Assembly (NCBI GenBank): GCA_052171895.1
Contig: JBQMRN010000003.1
Span: 204,360-268,359 of the forward strand
Length of the DNA: 64,000 nt
Direction of reading: 5' to 3'
From: Arsenophonus sp052171895
GTDB lineage: Bacteria; Pseudomonadota; Gammaproteobacteria; Enterobacterales; Enterobacteriaceae
A program made the position numbers and the translations under genes. The notes under the pieces are model-generated. The model had not been told where the DNA came from. It did not search any database and saw only the letters and a list, made by a program, of their open reading frames with translations. Positions 10,212 to 20,498 of the stretch are shown one piece after another. Within the stretch, counting starts at the first letter, position 1; each line of letters opens with the position of its first letter.

Positions 10212-11957
10212 GATCAAAAGCTATCCATTATTCCAAAAAGTAGATAAAATCGGTTTACTGGACGGACTTATTGTAAGTTAAAAACTTACCAGCGTGTGTA
10301 TTCTTTGAGCTAATGCACTAATTTTAGAGACATTAACCCTAGGTTTGGGTTAATAAGCCTCATTTTTCATTTTATGCAATCTTTATGACAACAATTCCCT
10401 TGCCTGTTTATCAACAAGCTGAGCGTCAATAAAAACTAGCCCTGTCGCCATACAGAATGTATTTATATGGATCTCTGCGCAAGAATCCTTTCATCAGAAC
10501 AGCAAACTCTCCCGTTTTTCAGGTTTTTTACGATCAGTCTCATCTTCAGCGCCTTATATAGCTTTGATAATACCGCAGTTTTGATGTGAGGATACCAGGA
10601 AGCGTTTAAGATAGCGCGCACGAGATATTTCATACTATGCCACGCCACTTTCATATTTTTATCGAAATGCATTTTTCCCAATAACCTCCGTACTGTGGCT
10701 TCAGCTAACTCTGCCACTGCTTCCTAGTGCGAATATGCCCCAGACCAGGAAAAGACCACTTGGATTTATCGGCTTATACCTGTGACGCAGCACAGCCGCT
10801 GGTAGATGACAGCACCTTACCAGATTTCTTCGATCGTTTTTTAAAGAAAAACTCACACCATACAGCATGTTTAGTATCTAGACTGTAAAAGGTAACGGAG
10901 AAATGAACATACGGATGTTAATTAACTTGTCTACCATAAGTGAAGTGTGCAAGCCAAAAAAGATAGCAATTTGATACCTTGTTTGCATGCCCACTGCAGC
11001 ATAGCGCAGGATGAGTTGGCGGCGAGCGGCGCGGAAAATGGACTGAGTCGCAGCTAGTTATTGTTGAAAAAAGCCAAAGAAGATTGGGCATGGTAAAAGT
11101 GTTGGTAGTCGCAATCGAGCAAAATATGAACCTACTGTGCTAATCGCTGCTCCGTAGCTTTGAAACCGCATGAACTAAAGGTTTTTAATTTACAGCTTTG
11201 CAAAAAAAATAGAGATGGGAACATTCAGGCGAGACAGAGCAATAGTCTCCTGGATTTCCAATGGGAAAACTGCCGAAGACTAGCATTTGCTCAACAGATA
11301 GAGGGGTCCACAAAAGTTGACACTTTTAGCGTGTTTTTAAGAAAGTTATTCCAGCCGTCATCAATCCTGAAAAGCAGTTTAGTTGATCGGATGAATTATA
11401 TACATCTAGGTAAATTACTCTCTAGGTATCCTCCCCCTCCTCTTGGCATCTTGCTAAAAAAATAGAAATCGTCATCTTGTTTGCATTCCTTAGCTCTATC
11501 TGCCCAGTTATTTTTCTGTTTATCCAAGGAGGCAAAAGAGACAGGGATTATCGCTTAGTTCCTTATTAGGTGATGAATTCATTGGCAAGCATACTTTCAG
11601 TTATTCTCCCCCCTCAATACAATTTTATGCAGCATCACAGTTATATCCAGCATCATCAGGCTTGGCCTTGGCGTTGATCAAAACCATGGATAATCATAAC
11701 TAAAGGCGGATAATACTTGCATGTCAAGAAAAATTGAGGACCAAACTTATACACATTTCTGTATGACTTCTTTTTAGGTGTCATAAAAAACTCACTGAAT
11801 TTACTCTAATCTCTTTTGGATGGAAAGGAGATCATAAAACGCTTTGGATAAACAGGCGGTATAACACGGGAAGTTAGAAGTACTGGTCCTGATTTGCCAG
11901 TTTTATATTTTCGAGGAGACTTGTTCTGAGCTATTTGGATTAATTCTTGAAGAAATT
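10212..11957 (-). mobile_element. IS91-family element, decayed copy
   Basis: A minus-strand remnant that matches the copy at 20499-22542 over its whole length. The Y2 rolling-circle transposase (IS91/IS801 type) lies in about 10460-11130 and is recognised from the counterpart copy's FCALHTYGRQLNQHLHI block and from VAWHSMKYLVRAIL, LSKLYKALKMRL and SDERILAQRSI here. The 5' part (about 11160-11957) encodes no protein I recognise but is conserved between copies. The 3' end is cut by IS256 copy 2 and the 5' end meets an IS1595 copy. No intact reading frame remains. Confidence 0.72.
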
Positions 11958-13040
11958 AGGGTATGTTGGTAAAGGTTATTGGTAGAAATCCCTTATATGA
12001 TATGAAGGATTTTTGCTACAGAGGAGAGGTTGCCATGAAAAATCAAACAGTCATACAGATCAAAGAGATTCTTTTTTTGTGCTCCCTGCCAATATAAAGC
12101 TGCATCTAATTAAACTGGGTTAGTGACAATCTGTTGGATGATGTCGATTCATGCATTAAAGCAACTAATTCCACTTTATCCTGCCCATATTGTCACAGTA
12201 AACATGTTATCCGCTGGGGATATTCATTAAGGTTACAGGGATATCATTGCAAAATCCCCAATTGCAGGAAAACATTTAACAATTATACTGGAAGTCCTCT
12301 AGCGAGAGGATATCACAAGGATAAATAGTTTAGTTATCTGTGATATATGTTGAATAGCTTAACTTTACTGGAGTCAGCAAAACAAACAAGCATTAATTTG
12401 AAAACAGCGTTTAGATGAGTGGCCTTACTGCTTCCTTGCTTCATCGGCAAGAGCCAACATAAATGCACTAAGTAGTATTGTTGAAGTCGATGAAACATTT
12501 TTCATTGAATCCTTTAAAGGGAAGTGTTATATCTTACATAGGAAAGCTAGAAAACGCAGGAGAGGAGGAGAAAAAAAGAAAGAACGAATTGCGGTCTTCA
12601 TCGCCTAAACCCAAGATCGAGAGGGTCATGTGAGCGATGATGAGATTATTAAAAAGTTTAATACAGAATATATTAGCTTTTTTTTGATTTAATTATCGAT
12701 AAAGAGTCCATCCTATACTTGGATGGAGTTAAATGGTAGGGGAACCTTTGCTAGCGAGCATGAAATTAATCAGCATCGCCTAATAAAGTTAGATAATCAG
12801 ATAGTTATTGGTAAGGAATTCCATATTAAAAATGTGAATAGCAGTTATATCAGGCAATTAAAAGGATGATTGAATAGATTTCATGGTGTAGGGTTGTTTT
12901 ATTTAGCGCCTTATATATTTAGCGCCTTATATAGTAGAGAAGATTGTTTGAAAGAATAATAATTGAAATACAGATCTAGCTATAAATTGCTATGCGAGCA
13001 AAGCAAGAACCTTTGCCAACATAGTCCTAAAAAAACAGAT
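11957..13040 (+). mobile_element. IS1595-family element, decayed full-length copy
   Basis: It is bounded by imperfect inverted repeats (GTATGTTGGTAAAGGTT at the left, AACCTTTGCCAACATAG at the right). The transposase has an N-terminal zinc-finger-like segment with CPYCHSKHVIRWGYS, then VDETFF, LDGV and HIKNVNSSYIRQLKG, the expected DDNK-type catalytic positions of IS1595. Stops split the frame into several pieces, so it is inactive. A 16-base tandem duplication lies near its 3' end at 12901-12932. Confidence 0.82.
12901..12932. repeat. 16-bp tandem duplication
   Basis: The unit ATTTAGCGCCTTATAT occurs twice head to tail inside the IS1595 copy. Other IS1595 copies carry the site once, so it is a local duplication. 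Confidence 0.8.
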
Positions 13041-13157
13041 AAAAATATTTATCCTAATATTGAACTCAGCTGTTTGTACCCATATCTTGATTACATCTCT
13101 TATTTACATTTAATTCTACCTACCAAGTAGAATAATTAATCACAGGATGTTTTTATT

Positions 13158-15199
13158 ATGAGAAATCCTTTACTAACAAAATCTGTATTACCCCATTTTT
13201 TAACCATCACATCGAAAGATGTAATGCCTGCGATAAAAACTGTATTAGACAACTATCGGCAGACAATTGAGACCATACTTAAAGAAAATAGCACTTTTAG
13301 CTGGAATAATTTATGCCAACCATTAGAAGAAGCTAAGAATAGACTATCCAGAGCCTGGTCACCCATTTGTCATCTCAATGCAGTAAAAAACAGCAATGAA
13401 TTACGAGAAGTTTATGATACATGTTTACCGATGTTATCGGAGTTTAGTACATGGATAGGGCAACATATTGATCTTTATCAAGCTTATAAATCACTAAAAA
13501 ATAGTGCTAAATTTAATTCCCTCAATCCAGCACAACGTAAATCAATTGAAAATACGTTACGTGACTTTGAATTATCCGGTATTAGTTTACCAATAGAAAA
13601 AAAAAACGTTATGGTGAGATTGCTATTCAAATTGCTAAATTAAAAAATAAGTTTAGCAATAATGTATTAGATGCAACGATGAGTTGGACAAAACTGATTA
13701 AAGATTGCGATAAGCTAACTGGTATACCAGAAAGTGCTCTTTTAACAGCAAAAGCATTAGCTAAATCTAAAGCAGAAGAAGGATGGTTATTCACGTTGGA
13801 TATGCCGAGTTATCTGCCAATTATAACTTACGCTGATAATCGTGAACTACGCAAAGAAATGTATCATGCCTATAATACCCGTGCTTCTGATCAGGTCCCA
13901 AATGCTGGTAAATGGGATAATAGTGATATTATGGATGAAATTTTAGCGTTACGTTACGAATTAGCTCAATTACTTGGTTTTAATAATTTTGCTGAAAAAT
14001 CGCTAGCCACTAAAATGGCCGAATCACCCAAACATGTTATTGATTTTCTTAATAATCTTGCTCAACGAGCCTATCATCAAGGTAAAAAAGAGTTTGCCGA
14101 ATTAACTCAATTTGCTAAGAATGATTACGGAATTAAGAAACTTGAGCCCTGGGATCTAGATTATTACAGTGAAAAACAAAAACAACATCAATTTTCAATT
14201 GATAATGAACAACTACGAGCGTATTTTCCAGAAGAACTGGTTATCAAAGGTCTATTCGAAGTCATTAACAGAATTTATGGCTTAACAGCTAAAGAGCGCC
14301 ATGATGTGGAGGTATGGCATCCTAATGTGCGTTTCTTCGAATTATATGATGAACACGGTGATTTATGTTGTAGCTTCTATTTAGATCTCTATGCCCGAGA
14401 ACATAAACGTGGTGGTGCCTGGATGAATGATTGTGTGGGTAGATTAAAACATCCCGATGGCAGTTACCAAAAACCTGTGGCTTACCTAACCTGTAATTTT
14501 AATCAACCAGTTAGTGATAAGGCAGCGCTGTTTACCCATAATGAAGTTATTACGTTATTCCATGAGTTTGGCCATTGTTTACACCATATGTTAACTAAAA
14601 TTGATGTAGCGGATGTTGCTGGTATTAATGGGGTACCATGGGATGCTGTCGAACTACCAAGCCAACTTATGGAAAATTGGTGTTGGGAACCTGAAGTGCT
14701 TACCTTTATATCAGGCCATTATAAAACGAATGAACCGTTACCAAAATCAATGTTAGCTAATATGTTAGCAGCTAAAAATTATCAGGCCGCAATGTTTATT
14801 CTTCGTCAATTAGAATTTGCCTTGTTTGATTTTCGCTTACATACTGAATTTTCTCCAGAAAAAGGGGGCCAAATTTTATCAACCTTACAATCGGTTAAAC
14901 AACAGGTTGCTGTGGTGCCGTCACCTGACTGGAATCGTTTCCCTCATGCATTTAGCCATATTTTTTCCGGCAGTTATGGTGCCGGTTACTATAGTTATTT
15001 ATGGGCCAACGTTTTAGCCGCCGATGCATTTTCACGATTTACAGATGAAGGCATTTTTAATCGCAGTACTGGTTTATCATTTCTTGATAATATTTTAAGT
15101 CGTGGCGGTTCAGAGGACACCATGGTTCTCTTTGAACGTTTCCGCGGACGAAAACCTAACCTGGATGCAATGTTAAAAAGTTATGGTATTAATGAATAA
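13158..15199 (+). CDS. prlC: oligopeptidase A, frameshifted in an A10 run
   Basis: Zinc metallopeptidase of family M3 that degrades signal peptides and other oligopeptides in the cytoplasm. The frame from 13158 matches the E. coli N-terminus (MRNPLLTKSVLPHF) and follows it to SGISLPIEKK. It then leaves the true frame in a run of ten A at 13597-13606 and stops at 13643. One base over, the protein continues without a stop as RYGEIAIQIAKL and on to 15199, ending NLDAMLKSYGINE. The combined length of about 680 matches E. coli. The HEFGH zinc motif and all downstream blocks are intact. Only this one lesion is present, in a gene surrounded by badly decayed ones, so rescue by slippage on the A-run is plausible; a recent inactivation or sequencing error are the alternatives. 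The stop codon directly touches the rsmJ start. Confidence 0.9.
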
Positions 15200-15988
15200 A
15201 TGGAAATTGACATTCAATTAATTTGTGAACCTGACGCTTCTCAAAGCACCTTATCGCTTATTGCTGATAAATGGCAACTCAAACACACGCCTGCTGCATT
15301 AATGGCATTAGTATTAACATCCAAGTATTTACAACTAAAAAAAACAGACGAACCTAAATTAGGCGGCATTTATGTTGATTTTATTTCGGGGGCGATGAAA
15401 CACCGGCGTAAATTTGGTGGTGGGCGCAATGAAGCTATTGCAAAAGCAACTGGTATAAAAAAATCTTATTTACCTACGATTGTTGATGCTACTGCCGGTC
15501 TTGGCAGGGACGCTTTTATCCTTGCAGCACTAGGCTGTGAAATACGGCTGTATGAACGTCATGCTGTGGTTGCAGCACTTCTTTATGACGGATTACAACG
15601 GGGTTATGCTGATCCTGAAATAGGAGGCTGGTTAAGACAAAGAATGATATTGGTACACGCGTCAAGTATTGATGCATTAACAACATTGTCACCCGCACCA
15701 AATGTAGTTTATCTCGATCCGATGTATCCACATCGACAAAAAAGTGCCTTAGTAAAAAAAGAAATGCTAATTTTTCAAACTCTTGTTGGTAATGATGAAG
15801 ATGCTCACAGTCTTTTAATTCCGGCAATGACAATAGCTAAACGCCGTGTTGTGGTTAAACGACCCAATTATGCATCCCCACTAGCAGAAATTTCTCCACA
15901 AGCGATGATCAAAACAAAAAATCATCGCTTTGATATTTATTCATTTTCAAGTAATTTATCCTATTCTGTTAAATTTTTACAAAAATAA
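15200..15988 (+). CDS. rsmJ: 16S rRNA m2G1516 methyltransferase
   Basis: SAM-dependent methyltransferase that modifies guanosine 1516 of 16S rRNA. It has 262 residues (E. coli 250). Family blocks DEPKLGGIYVDF, HRRKFGGGRNEAIAKA and the SAM-binding VDATAGLGRDAFILA are present, followed by VYLDPMYPHRQKSALVKKE, which holds the catalytic-type DPMY motif, and HRFDIYSF near the end. The ATG follows the prlC stop with no gap, so translation is probably coupled and the pair is one operon, as in E. coli. The last ten or so residues are an extension not seen in E. coli. Confidence 0.96.
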   Translation: MEIDIQLICEPDASQSTLSLIADKWQLKHTPAALMALVLTSKYLQLKKTDEPKLGGIYVDFISGAMKHRRKFGGGRNEAIAKATGIKKSYLPTIVDATAGLGRDAFILAALGCEIRLYERHAVVAALLYDGLQRGYADPEIGGWLRQRMILVHASSIDALTTLSPAPNVVYLDPMYPHRQKSALVKKEMLIFQTLVGNDEDAHSLLIPAMTIAKRRVVVKRPNYASPLAEISPQAMIKTKNHRFDIYSFSSNLSYSVKFLQK

Positions 15989-16205
15989 TTAATAACTAAA
16001 ATTTTTGATAAAAAGAAAAATATTATATCAATAAGAACTTTTCTATAAAAACCTCCCATTTCTTTTTCTGAAAAAAAGAATTTTTAAACAAAATTTAAAT
16101 CATAAATATGCAAATAAACTTACAAAAACCTAAAAACAAATACTAGTTTAATAACCGTTGTTGTTTAAATGGATATTGTTAATATTATTGGAGATAATTT
16201 ATAAA

Positions 16206-17652
16206 GAGTTATCAGAAAATCTAGTGTATGGCGATCAGGCTAGGTAGAGGGCTAGGCTTCACTCTGATCCTTCCTTCATGAACCTGTTCTTCATCCTTAA
16301 ATTGGACATTGTTTACCACCAAGAGAGGTAACCAGTTAAATTCCTTTAGCTGGTATTAGCTTTTCTGAGCAATAAGGGAGTAGCTTAAATACCATTGAAA
16401 AGTTTGTTTTTTTGAAGCACACTTCTTCGCACGTAAGCTTCATAGGCCTCAGTGCTTAAAAAGCTAATTTAATCGGATTTGTCGTTCTTATTAACGCAAA
16501 CTGTGCTGATGGGAAGTCGTAGAATGCTAGCAGTTCTTCTCTATATTTCTCCATATTTTCATCGCTGCAAGATACTTTATTGAAAATATTCTCAACAAAA
16601 TATCAAGGGCGTTATTAGCGGTATCGCGGCTCTCTGCTAGGCAGACTTCCAGCAGCTCAGCTTTAACTTTCTGTTGTCTGGCTTTGTGGAGTGAAGCCAG
16701 CACATTAGCTGTTTTATGTGTACCCAACAGACATTGCTACTGCATGTCTGGAAATATCTTTGCCATTGCATTCCAAAAACCAAGAGCACTGTTTCCCGTA
16801 GTAAGCCTGGAAGATACGATTAAGGCACGTGCTAGCAGATCATTAAGAAGTTTATGCCAAGTTCGCTTCTAACTTTAAATAAGCATCTTCAACTGCAACT
16901 AGTAGCTCTTTATGCAACTAGTAGCTCCTTACGTCCATGCTCGGTGACACTAATAATCACCAGCAGGCAAAAGTAATCATCTTGCCCTAACAGGACTGTA
17001 TATGCCATCGGCCAAGAAATAAATGTAGCACGTATCCAATAAATCACGTAGGTACCACATTACCTGTGCTATTCAAGCCATTCCTGTTTTACTCTGCTTA
17101 TGGTGCTGATGCTACTTGGCATAGAGACCATGTGCTTTCAGCGGAAAGTACTCTCAGAGCTTGATGAACATTCCAGGATGGTGGGGATGCCCAATTACAG
17201 TTACAGCTATGGTAGTAACTCTTTGACGATTTTTCACGCTTCAGATAAGGCGGTAGCAATGCGCTGTCAAATATATTCAGCTACCGCTGTGATCCCTGAT
17301 CTTATGCACTTTAATCTCAACATCCCATATAGCAGTCTGTGTATAGTTCCCTATGGAAAATAACCGTTACGGACGACGTATACCGCCCGTCGACAAGGCG
17401 GCATTTAAGATCTTGTTGCAGCATGGCTGGCTTCGAGTTCAATCTCAGCAGCGCTGGCTATCAGCTGCCAGCCAGGATTACGGATGAGTTCATGCAAGGG
17501 ATCACAGGTAATATCTGGTTTCTCTAATAGCTGTATGGTAGACTTTTCATGGCATATCCTCATCTATATATTAAAATTATTCATAAAATCAATCCGCAGG
17601 AGATATCCCTCCATCTCCGAAATCCCATATTTACCAGAAATGAATATAACCC
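16206..17652 (-). mobile_element. IS256-family element, decayed copy 3
   Basis: Both ends are recognisable: GAGTTATCAGAAAATCTAG on the left and the complement of GGGTTATATTCATTTCTGG on the right. The transposase runs on the minus strand and is broken by many frameshifts. A 19-base tandem duplication sits at 16895-16932. Confidence 0.87.
16895..16932. repeat. 19-bp tandem duplication in IS256 copy 3
   Basis: The unit GCAACTAGTAGCTCTTTAT is followed directly by GCAACTAGTAGCTCCTTAC. Other IS256 copies have it once. Confidence 0.75.
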
Positions 17653-18089
17653 TAATATGGTTTAGGTATTAAAGGACAATTTATTATTTTATTAGTTAAT
17701 TTCATTCTGAAAGAAAAATAATTTTTTTAGCCTCAACAGAATTTAATGTAAAGTTAAAAACTGAAAATAAAGAAATCAAATTATCATCAAGTATCTCATT
17801 AGGTACTTTACAATCAATAGCTTATCAGCAAATAATAGAAAAAAAGAGATAGATTGACAATGTAAAATATGGAATGATAAACATCAAATAACTTGAATAT
17901 TTAATTCATTAGTAGAAATATTATAATTATTACTTTTCTTAGAATTGTTTAATCTCAGGCCAAATTTCTCTATTTTGCTATTTATTTGCTGCATTTTACT
18001 GCTATACTCGGCGCAAACAGTTGTTGAAAATATATCAGTCACATTTCAGATATTATTAATATATTGTATTTAGGTAACTTGGAAGAAAA
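17653..18089. other. intergenic, AT-rich, no gene seen
   Basis: No readable gene remnant on either strand. A run TGCTATACT near 18000-18008 could serve as a -10 for galU, but no convincing -35 at normal spacing is seen. In E. coli the neighbour on this side would differ, so nothing can be inferred from order. Confidence 0.4.
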
Positions 18090-19010
18090 ATGCAATTAAA
18101 AAAAGCGGCAAAAAAAGTTAGCAAAGCAGTTATACCTGTCGCTGGATTAGGAACTCGTATGTTGCCGGCAACGAAAGCGATCCCTAAAGAAATGTTACCT
18201 TTAGCGGATAAACCACTTATTCAGTATGTAGTGAATGAATGTATATCTGCTGGTATTCATGAAATTATCTTAGTTACTCACTCTTCAAAGAATTCAATAG
18301 AAAATCATTTTGATACGAGTTTTGAATTAGAAGCGATTTTGGAAAAACGAGTTAAACGGCAATCATTAAATGATGTACATTCCATATGTCCAAGTCATGT
18401 CACAATTATGCAAACGAGACAAGGTATCGCAAAAGGTCTTGGGCATGCTATTTTATGTGCCAAACCATTGGTAGGAGAAGAACCTTTTACTGTGCTTTTA
18501 CCTGATGTAATTATTGATCAATATTCATTGGATTTGAAAAAGTATAATTTAAGTGCGATGTTAAAACGTTATGATGAAACATCAGCCAGTCAAATTCTTG
18601 TTGAGCCTGTACCAAAGGAATCTATATCCAATTATGGTGTTGTAGATTGTGATAGCTATGAATTAAAACCTGGTGAAAGCAAAATTATTAAAGGTGTTGT
18701 TGAAAAGCCTAAAATTGAGCAGGCACCGTCTAATTTATCTATTGTAGGTCGTTATGTATTGTCAGAGACAATTTGGTCTTTATTAGAAAAAACCCCAATG
18801 GGTGCAAATGATGAAATCCAGTTAACTGACGCTATTGGAATGTTAATAAAAGGAGAAGCCGTTGAAGCTTATCATTTACAAGGTAACAGCCATGATTGCG
18901 GTAATAAATTGGGTTATATGAAAGCATTTGTTGAATATAGTATGCAGCATGAATTTTTAGGCGACAAATTTTCCGCATGGGTAAAAAACATCTTAGATTC
19001 TAATTATTGA
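18090..19010 (+). CDS. galU: UTP-glucose-1-phosphate uridylyltransferase
   Basis: Makes UDP-glucose from glucose-1-phosphate and UTP, for lipopolysaccharide core, trehalose and other glycans. The 306 residues compare with 302 in E. coli. The nucleotidyltransferase signature GLGTRMLPATKAIPKEMLPL and the Mg-binding LLPDVIID segment are present, as are the VEKP substrate block and NSHDCGNKLGYMKAFVEY at the end. It stands alone between two IS256 copies with its own terminator, so it survives as a single-gene unit. The sugar-nucleotide cluster downstream (22.6-26.9 kb) that might have shared its pathway is dead. Confidence 0.97.
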   Translation: MQLKKAAKKVSKAVIPVAGLGTRMLPATKAIPKEMLPLADKPLIQYVVNECISAGIHEIILVTHSSKNSIENHFDTSFELEAILEKRVKRQSLNDVHSICPSHVTIMQTRQGIAKGLGHAILCAKPLVGEEPFTVLLPDVIIDQYSLDLKKYNLSAMLKRYDETSASQILVEPVPKESISNYGVVDCDSYELKPGESKIIKGVVEKPKIEQAPSNLSIVGRYVLSETIWSLLEKTPMGANDEIQLTDAIGMLIKGEAVEAYHLQGNSHDCGNKLGYMKAFVEYSMQHEFLGDKFSAWVKNILDSNY

Positions 19011-19055
19011 TATAATTTAACTCAAATCAATAAAAAAACTATATGATTTTTATGT

Positions 19056-19087
19056 AAAATAATTTATTTGTTATAATAAATTATTTT
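19056..19087 (+). terminator. galU: terminator hairpin after galU
   Basis: A 13-bp perfect stem (AAAATAATTTATT / AATAAATTATTTT) with a six-base loop lies 45 bases after the galU stop. It is almost all A-T, so it is a weak hairpin, but position and symmetry fit a terminator. Confidence 0.5.
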
Positions 19088-19118
19088 AACAAATTTTGTT
19101 CATGCATAAAAATAAAAA

Positions 19119-20498
19119 GAGTTATCCTTATTTCTGGTGTATGAGGGAGCTTCGGAGAGATGCTGACATATCCTGCTGATTGATTTCATGAGTGATTTCA
19201 TAATAGAGAGATTATATGCCATAAAAAAGTTTATCCCATACAAGTGTATCCGCGAAACCAAATATACCTATGATCTTTTGCATGAACTTATTCGTAATGA
19301 TGCCATGGAGCAGCTCATACCCACTGCGTCGTTGAGGATGACGCTCGAAGCCATGCTGCGACAATATGCTGAACGTCGCCTTATCAGCCAGACCTGTCAC
19401 ATGCCAGTCGTCAGTAACGGTTATTTGCCACTCTGAACTACACAGAGTGTATAGTGGCGATGTTGAGATTAAAGTAAAGTATCTAAAGTAATCATGGGGA
19501 AGGGGGATCGCAGCCGCAACGGAAATATGCTTCAATAGCTCGTTGCTACCGGCTTATTTGAAGCGTGCAAAAATATTGAAGAGTTGCTACCATAAATGTA
19601 GCAACGAGGGATATTCATAGATGATTTTCATGAACCCATACCCAGGGTATGGGACGTTTTTCACTGAAAGCACATGATTTCAGCCAGTACCATCAGCAAA
19701 GTAAAACAACAATGGATTGAAGAACACAAGCAATATGATGCCCTGCACGATTTAAGTGATACCACTATACATTATTTCTCTGCCGATGTCATATAGTGTC
19801 CCGTCCTGTCAGGTAAGAAATTACCTTTGCCTGTTGCTATCATCAGCAACACTGAGCATGGACGGAAGAAGATAGTTGAGGTCGAAATACGTATCGAGAA
19901 TCAGAAGGGAACTTTGGGGAACTTTTCAATTCTATGATCCGGAGCCCATAAAGATTAACCGTATCTTCCCTCTGGCTTGCTAGGAAAGAGGTATCCTTTT
20001 TTTTGTGGAATACAATCCCAAAAATATTTCCAGACATATCACCACCAACGCTGTTTTTGGTACACAAAACAGCTAATGTGCTGGGTTCACTCCAAAAAGG
20101 CATGCAACCGGGAAGTTAAGGCTGAGCTCCGGTGAAATCCTGCCTAGCAGAGATCCGTAAGACTGCTAACAAAGCCCTTTATGTTTTGTTGTCAAAGTTT
20201 TCAGCAAAATATACTTCAGCGATGAAGAAACAAAAAAAATCGAAAAGAACTGCTAGTATTCTACGACTTCCTGTCAGTGCACTTGCTGGGCATCAATAAG
20301 AACGACGAATCCGATTGAATCAGCTTTTTCGACAGTAAGAATATAAAGCCGACGCGCAAAGAACTGTGTTCGAGAAAGACAACCCTTTCAATGCTATTTA
20401 AGCTGCTATAATATGCTCAGAAAAGATGGAACCGGCTAAGGGAATTTCACCTATTGTGATCCTGGCGGTAAACAACATCTAATTTAATGATGGAGAAC
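19119..20498 (+). mobile_element. IS256-family element, decayed copy 4, 5' part
   Basis: Begins with the inverted repeat GAGTTATCCTTATTTCTGG and reads the transposase on the plus strand with many stops. It runs to GGAGAAC at 20492-20498, where the IS91-type element starts. The missing tail (AGATTCACGAAGCATC and so on) resumes at 22541-22614, so this copy was split by that insertion. Confidence 0.85.

Noticed and set aside
11160..11465. 101-codon plus-strand frame
   Set aside because: It lies in the IS91-type remnant, whose conserved reading is on the minus strand.
15516..15833. 105-codon minus-strand frame
   Set aside because: It lies wholly inside rsmJ on the other strand, with no family resemblance.
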